Shown here piece by piece: positions 49,836 through 62,400 of a DNA stretch of 64,000 nt; the first letter of the stretch is position 1; each line of letters opens with the position of its first letter. Both the position numbers and the translations under genes were made by a program. The stretch is taken from positions 1,178,001 to 1,242,000 of the forward strand of contig JAGKQI010000104.1 of the NCBI GenBank assembly GCA_018806915.1, in the 5' to 3' direction. The stretch is from Phytophthora colocasiae (Eukaryota; Oomycota; Peronosporomycetes; Peronosporales; Peronosporaceae). The notes under the pieces were generated by a model. The model did no database searches and had not been told where the DNA came from. It saw only the letters and a program-made list of their open reading frames with translations.

Positions 49836-50264
49836 TTAACTTGAATTCCCATTTTTTTCTCCTTCAATCAAGCAACCGTAAGTTGCTACAGCAGCTTCCT
49901 CGATGTGAAAAGGAGTCGTATGACCTCCACCGAACTGAACAAGCCCCGTAAAAAGTTTGTCGTGAGCGCTGCCACAGCGTTTGTACGATTTCACCCATTT
50001 CGATGGAATAGGGGTATCCCAAACGAGAATGCGCTCCCTTTCGGGCTCGAGCTGAAGCGTCGAAAATGACACAAAAGCATCTTTTAGGTCGAAAAAGTTG
50101 TCATGAAACTCGGACAGAATGTCGTCGAGAACTTGGGAATCACTGAGGGCGAGCTCGCGCAACGGCGCGGCCAGTTCGAGAGCTGCACTTCTTACAATGC
50201 TTGGAAAGCGAATGTCATTCAAAGTTCTTGGGTGCTTCACGCGCTCGCGGACGTGCTCGGGCAT
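49836..50264 (-). other. 142-codon frame carried in each satellite unit (JmjC/cupin-like fragment)
   Basis: Representative copy in unit 1, ATG at 50264. The C-terminal part QFGGGHTTPFHIEEAAVATY followed by GCLIEGEK resembles the JmjC core, where an H-x-D/E iron-binding pair (here HIE) precedes a strand ending G.K. The third ligand His is absent because the frame stops soon after, so no active demethylase or hydroxylase is possible. The frame is intact at 49836, 50788, 56466, 57413, 58358, 60250 and 62142, extended to 165 codons at 63018, and frameshifted in units 3-7, 11 and 13, mostly by one base in A-runs. That pattern argues against selection for the protein. The JmjC assignment is tentative. 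Confidence 0.4.
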
Positions 50265-50351
50265 GTTGAGGGTGATACCTATGTGATCTTTATAGCTATG
50301 TGCTCTTTAGATCACGACGCTTTTTGCGGATGCTAGTAACAGCTTGTCAAT

Positions 50352-50401
50352 GCTGAAAACAGCAGTTCAGCAGTTAAATCTGCTGAAACTAGGTTTTCAG
50401 C
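50352..50401. repeat. nested hairpin present once per satellite unit
   Basis: GCTGAAAAC...GTTTTCAGC forms the outer stem and TTCAGCAG...CTGCTGAA the inner stem. It is repeated at the same place in every unit. Confidence 0.7.
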
Positions 50402-53400
50402 GCTGAGGCAACAGATAATAATTAGCACCTATTTGCAAAGGGGAAATAATTAATATCTGTTATTTGAGCGCTTAACAGGTGTTGTAGCGCCCTGGGCTAC
50501 TGATTCGCTGTTACTCACCAAGAAAAACTGTTTTTTTTTTTTTCACCTTGTACTTTTCCGCTTACTTATTCGGCATGCGCACGTAATGCGAACTTATCAA
50601 TCAATAAACTTCAACCTACATTTATCGCAGCTAGACTCTACAACCACACGTCCCCAAAGCTTGTCCGCTTGCGTAAGAGACCTAAACGGTGTAGACAAGA
50701 TCATGAGTACGACGCATTTAATCTCGCCGTCTTGTTAGTATTGCCAAAACCACTTTCCTTCGATTATAAAAATGATAGAGCCGTCTTTTAACTTGAATTC
50801 CCATTTTTTTCTCCTTCAATCAAGCAACCGTAAGTTGCTGCAGCAGCTTCCTCGATGTGAAAAGGAGTCGTATGACCTCCACCGAACTGAACAAGCCCCG
50901 TAAAAAGTTTGTCGTGAGCGCTGCCACAGCGTTTGTACGATTTCACCCATTTCGATGGAATAGGGGTATCCCAAACGAGAATGCGCTCCCTTTCGGGCTC
51001 GAGCTGAAGCGTCGAAAATGACACAAAAGCATCTTTTAGGTCGAAAAAGTTGTCATGAAACTCGGACAGAATGTCGTCGAGAACTTGGGAATCACTGAGG
51101 GCGAGCTCGCGCAACGGCGCGGCCAGTTCGAGAGCTGCACTTCTTACAATGCTTGGAAAGCGAATGTCATTCAAAGTTCTTGGGTGCTTCACGCGCTCGC
51201 GGACGTGCTCGGGCATGTTGAGGGTGATACCTATGTGATCTTTATAGCTATGTGCTCTTTAGATCACGACGCTTTTTGCGGATGCTAGTAACAGCTTGTC
51301 AATGCTGAAAACAGCAGTTCAGCAGTTAAATCTGCTGAAACTAGGTTTTCAGCGCTGAGGCAACAGATAATAATTAGCACCTATTTGCAAAGGGGAAATA
51401 ATTAATATCTGTTATTTGAGCGCTTAACAGGTGTTGTAGCGCCCTGGGCTACTGATTCGCTGTTACTCACCAAGAAAAACTGTTATTTTTTTTTCACCTT
51501 GTACTTTTCCGCTTACTTATTCGGCATGCGCACGTAATGCGAACTTACCAATCAATAAACTTCAACCTACATTTATCGCAGCTAGACTCTACAACCACAC
51601 GTCCCCAAAGCTTGTCCGCTTGCGTAAGAGACCTAAACGGTGTAGACAAGATCATGAGTACGACGCATTTAATCTCGCCGTCTTGTTAGTATTGCCAAAA
51701 CCACTTTCCTTCGATTATAAAAATGATAGAGCCGTCTTTTAACTTGAATTCCCATTTTTTTCTCCTTCAATCAAGCAACCGTAAGTTGCTGCAGCAGCTT
51801 CCTCGATGTGAAAAGGAGTCGTATGACCTCCACCGAACTGAACAAGCCCCGTAAAAAGTTTGTCGTGAGCGCTGCCACAGCGTTTGTACGATTTCACCCA
51901 TTTCGATGGAATAGGGGTATCCCAAACGAGAATGCGCTCCCTTTCGGGCTCGAGCTGAAGCGTCGAAAATGACACAAAAGCATCTTTTAGGTCGAAAAGT
52001 TGTCATGAAACTCGGACAGAATGTCGTCGAGAACTTGGGAATCACTGAGGGCGAGCTCGCGCAACGGCGCGGCCAGTTCGAGAGCTGCACTTCTTACAAT
52101 GCTTGGAAAGCGAATGTCATTCAAAGTTCTTGGGTGCTTCACGCGCTCGCGGACGTGCTCGGGCATGTTGAGGGTGATACCTATGTGATCTTTATAGCTA
52201 TGTGCTCTTTAGATCACGACGCTTTTTGCGGATGCTAGTAACAGCTTGTCAATGCTGAAAACAGCAGTTCAGCAGTTAAATCTGCTGAAACTAGGTTTTC
52301 AGCGCTGAGGCAACAGATAATAATTAGCACCTATTTGCAAAGGGGAAATAATTAATATCTGTTATTTGAGCGCTTAACAGGTGTTGTAGCGCCCTGGGCT
52401 ACTGATTCGCTGTTACTCACCAAGAAAAACTGTTATTTTTCACCTTGTACTTTTCCGCTTACTTATTCGGCATGCGCACGTAATGCGAACTTACCAATCA
52501 ATAAACTTCAACCTACATTTATCGCAGCTAGACTCTACAACCACACGTCCCCAAAGCTTGTCCGCTTGCGTAAGAGACCTAAACGGTGTAGACAAGATCA
52601 TGAGTACGACGCATTTAATCTCGCCGTCTTGTTAGTATTGCCAAAACCACTTTCCTTCGATTATAAAAATGATAGAGCCGTCTTTTAACTTGAATTCCCA
52701 TTTTTTTCTCCTTCAATCAAGCAACCGTAAGTTGCTACAGCAGCTTCCTCGATGTGAAAAGGAGTCGTATGACCTCCACCGAACTGAACAAGCCCCGTAA
52801 AAGTTTGTCGTGAGCGCTGCCACAGCGTTTGTACGATTTCACCCATTTCGATGGAATAGGGGTATCCCAAACGAGAATGCGCTCCCTTTCGGGCTCGAGC
52901 TGAAGCGTCGAAAATGACACAAAAGCATCTTTTAGGTCGAAAAAGTTGTCATGAAACTCGGACAGAATGTCGTCGAGAACTTGGGAATCACTGAGGGCGA
53001 GCTCGCGCAACGGCGCGGCCAGTTCGAGAGCTGCACTTCTTACAATGCTTGGAAAGCGAATGTCATTCAAAGTTCTTGGGTGCTTCACGCGCTCGCGGAC
53101 GTGCTCGGGCATGTTGAGGGTGATACCTATGTGATCTTTATAGCTATGTGCTCTTTAGATCACGACGCTTTTTGCGGATGCTAGTAACAGCTTGTCAATG
53201 CTGAAAACAGCAGTTCAGCAGTTAAATCTGCTGAAACTAGGTTTTCAGCGCTGAGGCAACAGATAATAATTAGCACCTATTTGCAAAGGGAAATAATTAA
53301 TATCTGTTATTTGAGCGCTTAACAGGTGTTGTAGCGCCCTGGGCTACTGATTCGCTGTTACTCACCAAGAAAAACTGTTATTTTTCACCTTGTACTTTTC

Positions 53401-56400
53401 CGCTTACTTATTCGGCATGCGCACGTAATGCGAACTTACCAATCAATAAACTTCAACCTACATTTATCGCAGCTATACTCTACAACCACACGTCCCCAAA
53501 GCTTGTCCGCTTGCGTAAGAGACCTAAACGGTGTAGACAAGATCATGAGTACGACGCATTTAATCTCGCCGTCTTGTTAGTATTGCCAAAACCACTTTCC
53601 TTCGATTATAAAAATGATAGAGCCGTCTTTTAACTTGAATTCCCATTTTTTTCTCCTTCAATCAAGCAACCGTAAGTTGCTGCAGCAGCTTCCTCGATGT
53701 GAAAAGGAGTCGTATGACCTCCACCGAACTGAACAAGCCCCGTAAAAGTTTGTCGTGAGCGCTGCCACAGCGTTTGTACGATTTCACCCATTTCGATGGA
53801 ATAGGGGTATCCCAAACGAGAATGCGCTCCCTTTCGGGCTCGAGCTGAAGCGTCGAAAATGACACAAAAGCATCTTTTAGGTCGAAAAAGTTGTCATGAA
53901 ACTCGGACAGAATGTCGTCGAGAACTTGGGAATCACTGAGGGCGAGCTCGCGCAACGGCGCGGCCAGTTCGAGAGCTGCACTTCTTACAATGCTTGGAAA
54001 GCGAATGTCATTCAAAGTTCTTGGGTGCTTCACGCGCTCGCGGACGTGCTCGGGCATGTTGAGGGTGATACCTATGTGATCTTTATAGCTATGTGCTCTT
54101 TAGATCACGACGCTTTTTGCGGATGCTAGTAACAGCTTGTCAATGCTGAAAACAGCAGTTCAGCAGTTAAATCTGCTGAAACTAGGTTTTCAGCGCTGAG
54201 GCAACAGATAATAATTAGCACCTATTTGCAAAGGGGAAATAATTAATATCTGTTATTTGAGCGCTTAACAGGTGTTGTAGCGCCCTGGGCTACTGATTCG
54301 CTGTTACTCACCAAGAAAAACTGTTATTTTTCACCTTGTACTTTTCCGCTTACTTATTCGGCATGCGCACGTAATGCGAACTTATCAATCAATAAACTTC
54401 AACCTACATTTATCGCAGCTATACTCTACAACCACACGTCCCCAAAGCTTGTCCGCTTGCGTAAGAGACCTAAACGGTGTAGACAAGATCATGAGTACGA
54501 CGCATTTAATCTCGCCGTCTTGTTAGTATTGCCAAAACCACTTTCCTTCGATTATAAAAATGATAGAGCCGTCTTTTAACTTGAATTCCCATTTTTTTCT
54601 CCTTCAATCAAGCAACCGTAAGTTGCTGCAGCAGCTTCCTCGATGTGAAAAGGAGTCGTATGACCTCCACCGAACTGAACAAGCCCCGTAAAAAGTTTGT
54701 CGTGAGCGCTGCCACAGCGTTTGTACGATTTCACCCATTTCGATGGAATAGGGTATCCCAAACGAGAATGCGCTCCCTTTCGGGCTCGAGCTGAAGCGTC
54801 GAAAATGACACAAAAGCATCTTTTAGGTCGAAAAAGTTGTCATGAAACTCGGACAGAATGTCGTCGAGAACTTGGGAATCACTGAGGACGAGCTCGCGCA
54901 ACGGCGCGGCCAGTTCGAGAGCTGCACTTCTTACAATGCTTGGAAAGCGAATGTCATTCAAAGTTCTTGGGTGCTTCACGCGCTCGCGGACGTGCTCGGG
55001 CATGTTGAGGGTGATACCTATGTGATCTTTATAGCTATGTGCTCTTTAGATCACGACGCTTTTTGCGGATGCTAGTAACAGCTTGTCAATGCTGAAAACA
55101 GCAGTTCAGCAGTTAAATCTGCTGAAACTAGGTTTTCAGCGCTGAGGCAACAGATAATAATTAGCACCTATTTGCAAAGGGGAAATAATTAATATCTGTT
55201 ATTTGAGCGCTTAACAGGTGTTGTAGCGCCCTGGGCTACTGATTCGCTGTTACTCACCAAGAAAACTGTTATTTTTCACCTTGTACTTTTCCGCTTACTT
55301 ATTCGGCATGCGCACGTAATGCGAACTTATCAATCAATAAACTTCAACCTACATTTATCGCAGCTATACTCTACAACCACACGTCCCCAAAGCTTGTCCG
55401 CTTGCGTAAGAGACCTAAACGGTGTAGACAAGATCATGAGTACGACGCATTTAATCTCGCCGTCTTGTTAGTATTGCCAAAACCACTTTCCTTCGATTAT
55501 AAAAATGATAGAGCCGTCTTTTAACTTGAATTCCCATTTTTTTCTCCTTCAATCAAGCAACCGTAAGTTGCTGCAGCAGCTTCCTCGATGTGAAAAGGAG
55601 TCGTATGACCTCCACCGAACTGAACAAGCCCCGTAAAAGTTTGTCGTGAGCGCTGCCACAGCGTTTGTACGATATCACCCATTTCGATGGAATAGGCTAT
55701 CCCAAACGAGAATGCGCTCCCTTTCGGGCTCGAGCTGAAGCGTCGAAAATGACACAAAAGCATCTTTTAGGTCGAAAAAGTTGTCATGAAACTCGGACAG
55801 AATGTCGTCGAGAACTTGGGAATCACTGAGGACGAGCTCGCGCAACGGCGCGGCCAGTTCGAGAGCTGCACTTCTTACAATGCTTGGAAAGCGAATGTCA
55901 TTCAAAGTTCTTGGGTGCTTCACGCGCTCGCGGACGTGCTCGGGCATGTTGAGGGTGATACCTATGTGATCTTTATAGCTATGTGCTCTTTAGATCACGA
56001 CGCTTTTTGCGGATGCTAGTAACAGCTTGTCAATGCTGAAAACAGCAGTTCAGCAGTTAAATCTGCTGAAACTAGGTTTTCAGCGCTGAGGCAACAGATA
56101 ATAATTAGCACCTATTTGCAAAGGGGAAATAATTAATATCTGTTATTTGAGCGCTTAACAGGTGTTGTAGCGCCCTGGGCTACTGATTCGCTGTTACTCA
56201 CCAAGAAAAACTGTTATTTTTCACCTTGTACTTTTCCGCTTACTTATTCGGCATGCGCACGTAATGCGAACTTATCAATCAATAAACTTCAACCTACATT
56301 TATCGCAGCTATACTCTACAACCACACGTCCCCAAAGCTTGTCCGCTTGCGTAAGAGACCTAAACGGTGTAGACAAGATCATGAGTACGACGCATTTAAT

Positions 56401-59400
56401 CTCGCCGTCTTGTTAGTATTGCCAAAACCACTTTCCTTCGATTATAAAAATGATAGAGCCGTCTTTTAACTTGAATTCCCATTTTTTTCTCCTTCAATCA
56501 AGCAACCGTAAGTTGCTACAGCAGCTTCCTCGATGTGAAAAGGAGTCGTATGACCTCCACCGAACTGAACAAGCCCCGTAAAAAGTTTGTCGTGAGCGCT
56601 GCCACAGCGTTTGTACGATTTCACCCATTTCGATGGAATAGGGGTATCCCAAACGAGAATGCGCTCCCTTTCGGGCTCGAGCTGAAGCGTCGAAAATGAC
56701 ACAAAAGCATCTTTTAGGTCGAAAAAGTTGTCATGAAACTCGGACAGAATGTCGTCGAGAACTTGGGAATCACTGAGGACGAGCTCGCGCAACGGCGCGG
56801 CCAGTTCGAGAGCTGCACTTCTTACAATGCTTGGAAAGCGAATGTCATTCAAAGTTCTTGGGTGCTTCACGCGCTCGCGGACGTGCTCGGGCATGTTGAG
56901 GGTGATACCTATGTGATCTTTATAGCTATGTGCTCTTTAGATCACGACGCTTTTTGCGGATGCTAGTAACAGCTTGTCAATGCTGAAAACAGCAGTTCAG
57001 CAGTTAAATCTGCTGAAACTAGGTTTTCAGCGCTGAGGCAACAGATAATAATTAGCACCTATTTGCAAAGGGGAAATAATTAATATCTGTTATTTGAGCG
57101 CTTAACAGGTGTTGTAGCGCCCTGGGCTACTGATTCGCTGTTACTCACCAAGAAAAACTGTTATTTTTCACCTTGTACTTTTCCGCTTACTTATTCGGCA
57201 TGCGCACGTAATGCGAACTTATCAATCAATAAACTTCAACCTACATTTATCGCAGCTATACTCTACAACCACACGTCCCCAAAGCTTGTCCGCTTGCGTA
57301 AGAGACCTAAACGGTGTAGACAAGATCATGAGTACGACGCATTTAATCTCGCCGTCTTGTTAGTATTGCCAAAACCACTTTCCTTCGATTATAAAAATGA
57401 TAGAGCCGTCTTTTAACTTGAATTCCCATTTTTTTCTCCTTCAATCAAGCAACCGTAAGTTGCTACAGCAGCTTCCTCGATGTGAAAAGGAGTCGTATGA
57501 CCTCCACCGAACTTAAAATGCCCCTTAAAATTTTGGTCGTGTGCGCTGCCACAGCGTTTGTACGATTTCACCCATTTCGATGGAATAGGGGTATCCCAAA
57601 CGAGAATGCGCTCCCTTTCGGGCTCGAGCTGAAGCGTCGAAAATGACACAAAAGCATCTTTTAGGTCGAAAAAGTTGTCATGAAACTCGGACAGAATGTC
57701 GTCGAGAACTTGGGAATCACTGAGGACGAGCTCGCGCAACGGTGCGGCCAGTTCGAGAGCTGCACTTCTTACAATGCTTGGAAAGCGAATGTCATTCAAA
57801 GTTCTTGGGTGCTTCACGCGCTCGCGGACGTGCTCGGGCATGTTGAGGGTGATACCTATGTGATCTTTATAGCTATGTGCTCTTTAGATCACGACGCTTT
57901 TTGCGGATGCTAGTAACAGCTTGTCAATGCTGAAAACAGCAGTTCAGCAGTTAAATCTGCTGAAACTAGGTTTTCAGCGCTGAGGCAACAGATAATAATT
58001 AGCACCTATTTGCAAAGGAAATAATTAATATCTGTTATTTGAGCGCTTAACAGGTGTTGTAGCGCCCTGGGCTACTGATTCGCTGTTACTCACCAAGAAA
58101 AACTGTTATTTTTCACCTTGTACTTTTCCGCTTACTTATTCGGCATGCGCACGTAATGCGAACTTATCAATCAATAAACTTCAACCTACATTTATCGCAG
58201 CTATACTCTACAACCACACGTCCCCAAAGCTTGTCCGCTTGCGTAAGAGACCTAAACGGTGTAGACAAGATCATGAGTACGACGCATTTAATCTCGCCGT
58301 CTTGTTAGTATTGCCAAAACCACTTTCCTTCGATTATAAAAATGATAGAGCCGTCTTTTAACTTGAATTCCCATTTTTTTCTCCTTCAATCAAGCAACCG
58401 TAAGTTGCTACAGCAGCTTCCTCGATGTGAAAAGGAGTCGTATGACCTCCACCGAACTGAACAAGCCCCGTAAAAAGTTTGTCGTGAGCGCTGCCACAGC
58501 GTTTGTACGATATCACCCATTTCGATGGAATAGGGGTATCCCAAACGAGAATGCGCTCCCTTTCGGGCTCGAGCTGAAGCGTCGAAAATGACACAAAAGC
58601 ATCTTTTAGGTCGAAAAAGTTGTCATGAAACTCGGACAGAATGTCGTCGAGAACTTGGGAATCACTGAGGACGAGCTCGCGCAACGGTGCGGCCAGTTCG
58701 AGAGCTGCACTTCTTACAATGCTTGGAAAGCGAATGTCATTCAAAGTTCTTGGGTGCTTCACGCGCTCGCGGACGTGCTCGGGCATGTTGAGGGTGATAC
58801 CTATGTGATCTTTATAGCTATGTGCTCTTTAGATCACGACGCTTTTGCGGATGCTAGTAACAGCTTGTCAATGCTGAAAACAGCAGTTCAGCAGTTAAAT
58901 CTGCTGAAACTAGGTTTTCAGCGCTGAGGCAACAGATAATAATTAGCACCTATTTGCAAAGGGGAAATAATTAATATCTGTTATTTGAGCGCTTAACAGG
59001 TGTTGTAGCGCCCTGGGCTACTGATTCGCTGTTACTCACCAAGAAAAACTGTTATTTTTCACCTTGTACTTTTCCGCTTACTTATTCGGCATGCGCACGT
59101 AATGCGAACTTATCAATCAATAAACTTCAACCTACATTTATCGCAGCTATACTCTACAACCACACGTCCCCAAAGCTTGTCCGCTTGCGTAAGAGACCTA
59201 AACGGTGTAGACAAGATCATGAGTACGACGCATTTAATCTCGCCGTCTTGTTAGTATTGCCAAAACCACTTTCCTTCGATTATAAAAATGATAGAGCCGT
59301 CTTTTAACTTGAATTCCCATTTTTTTCTCCTTCAATCAAGCAACCGTAAGTTGCTACAGCAGCTTCCTCGATGTGAAAAGGAGTCGTATGACCTCCACCG

Positions 59401-62400
59401 AACTGAACAAGCCCCGTAAAAGTTTGTCGTGAGCGCTGCCACAGCGTTTGTACGATATCACCCATTTCGATGGAATAGGGGTATCCCAAACGAGAATGCG
59501 CTCCCTTTCGGGCTCGAGCTGAAGCGTCGAAAATGACACAAAAGCATCTTTTAGGTCGAAAAAGTTGTCATGAAACTCGGACAGAATGTCGTCGAGAACT
59601 TGGGAATCACTGAGGACGAGCTCGCGCAACGGCGCGGCCAGTTCGAGAGCTGCACTTCTTACAATGCTTGGAAAGCGAATGTCATTCAAAGTTCTTGGGT
59701 GCTTCACGCGCTCGCGGACGTGCTCGGGCATGTTGAGGGTGATACCTATGTGATCTTTATAGCTATGTGCTCTTTAGATCACGACGCTTTTTGCGGATGC
59801 TAGTAACAGCTTGTCAATGCTGAAAACAGCAGTTCAGCAGTTAAATCTGCTGAAACTAGGTTTTCAGCGCTGAGGCAACAGATAATAATTAGCACCTATT
59901 TGCAAAGGGGAAATAATTAATATCTGTTATTTGAGCGCTTAACAGGTGTTGTAGCGCCCTGGGCTACTGATTCGCTGTTACTCACCAAGAAAAACTGTTA
60001 TTTTTCACCTTGTACTTTTCCGCTTACTTATTCGGCATGCGCACGTAATGCGAACTTATCAATCAATAAACTTCAACCTACATTTATCGCAGCTATACTC
60101 TACAACCACACGTCCCCAAAGCTTGTCCGCTTGCGTAAGAGACCTAAACGGTGTAGACAAGATCATGAGTACGACGCATTTAATCTCGCCGTCTTGTTAG
60201 TATTGCCAAAACCACTTTCCTTCGATTATAAAAATGATAGAGCCGTCTTTTAACTTGAATTCCCATTTTTTTCTCCTTCAATCAAGCAACCGTAAGTTGC
60301 TACAGCAGCTTCCTCGATGTGAAAAGGAGTCGTATGACCTCCACCGAACTGAACAAGCCCCGTAAAAAGTTTGTCGTGAGCGCTGCCACAGCGTTTGTAC
60401 GATATCATCCATTTCGATGGAATAGGGGTATCCCAAACGAGAATGCGCTCCCTTTCGGGCTCGAGCTGAAGCGTCGAAAATGACACAAAAGCATCTTTTA
60501 GGTCGAAAAAGTTGTCATGAAACTCGGACAGAATGTCGTCGAGAACTTGGGAATCACTGAGGACGAGCTCGCGCAACGGCGCGGCCAGTTCGAGAGCTGC
60601 ACTTCTTACAATGCTTGGAAAGCGAATGTCATTCAAAGTTCTTGGGTGCTTCACGCGCTCGCGGACGTGCTCGGGCATGTTGATGTTTATACCTATGTGA
60701 TCTTTATAGCTATGTGCTCTTTAGATCACGACGCTTTTTGCGGATGCTAGTAACAGCTTGTCAATGCTGAAAACAGCAGTTCAGCAGTTAAATCTGCTGA
60801 AACTAGGTTTTCAGCGCTGAGGCAACAGATAATAATTAGCACCTATTTGCAAAGGGGAAATAATTAATATCTGTTATTTGAGCGCTTAACAGGTGTTGTA
60901 GCGCCCTGGGCTACTGATTCGCTGTTACTCACCAAGAAAAACTGTTATTTTTCACCTTGTACTTTTCCGCTTACTTATTCGGCATGCGCACGTAATGCGA
61001 ACTTATCAATCAATAAACTTCAACCTACATTTATCGCAGCTATACTCTACAACCACACGTCCCCAAAGCTTGTCCGCTTGCGTAAGAGACCTAAACGGTG
61101 TAGACAAGATCATGAGTACGACGCATTTAATCTCGCCGTCTTGTTAGTATTGCCAAAACCACTTTCCTTCGATTATAAAAATGATAGAGCCGTCTTTTAA
61201 CTTGAATTCCCATTTTTTTCTCCTTCAATCAAGCAACCGTAAGTTGCTACAGCAGCTTCCTCGATGTGAAAAGGAGTCGTATGACCTCCACCGAACTGAA
61301 CAAGCCCCGTAAAAGTTTGTCGTGAGCGCTGCCACAGCGTTTGTACGATATCACCCATTTCGATGGAATAGGGGTATCCCAAACGAGAATGCGCTCCCTT
61401 TCGGGCTCGAGCTGAAGCGTCGAAAATGACACAAAAGCATCTTTTAGGTCGAAAAAGTTGTCATGAAACTCGGACAGAATGTCGTCGAGAACTTGGGAAT
61501 CACTGAGGACGAGCTCGCGCAACGGCGCGGCCAGTTCGAGAGCTGCACTTCTTACAATGCTTGGAAAGCGAATGTCATTCAAAGTTCTTGGGTGCTTCAC
61601 GCGCTCGCGGACGTGCTCGGGCATGTTGAGGGTGATACCTATGTGATCTTTATAGCTATGTGCTCTTTAGATCACGACGCTTTTGCGGATGCTAGTAACA
61701 GCTTGTCAATGCTGAAAACAGCAGTTCAGCAGTTAAATCTGCTGAAACTAGGTTTTCAGCGCTGAGGCAACAGATAATAATTAGCACCTATTTGCAAAGG
61801 GGAAATAATTAATATCTGTTATTTGAGCGCTTAACAGGTGTTGTAGCGCCCTGGGCTACTGATTCGCTGTTACTCACCAAGAAAAACTGTTATTTTTCAC
61901 CTTGTACTTTTCCGCTTACTTATTCGGCATGCGCACGTAATGCGAACTTATCAATCAATAAACTTCAACCTACATTTATCGCAGCTATACTCTACAACCA
62001 CACGTCCCCAAAGCTTGTCCGCTTGCGTAAGAGACCTAAACGGTGTAGACAAGATCATGAGTACGACGCATTTAATCTCGCCGTCTTGTTAGTATTGCCA
62101 AAACCACTTTCCTTCGATTATAAAAATGATAGAGCCGTCTTTTAACTTGAATTCCCATTTTTTTCTCCTTCAATCAAGCAACCGTAAGTTGCTACAGCAG
62201 CTTCCTCGATGTGAAAAGGAGTCGTATGACCTCCACCGAACTGAACAAGCCCCGTAAAAAGTTTGTCGTGAGCGCTGCCACAGCGTTTGTACGATATCAC
62301 CCATTTCGATGGAATAGGGGTATCCCAAACGAGAATGCGCTCCCTTTCGGGCTCGAGCTGAAGCGTCGAAAATGACACAAAAGCATCTTTTAGGTCGAAA

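Noticed and set aside
50103..50336. 77-codon plus frame repeated in each satellite unit
   Set aside because: Antisense of the JmjC-like frame, no domain, starts within it.
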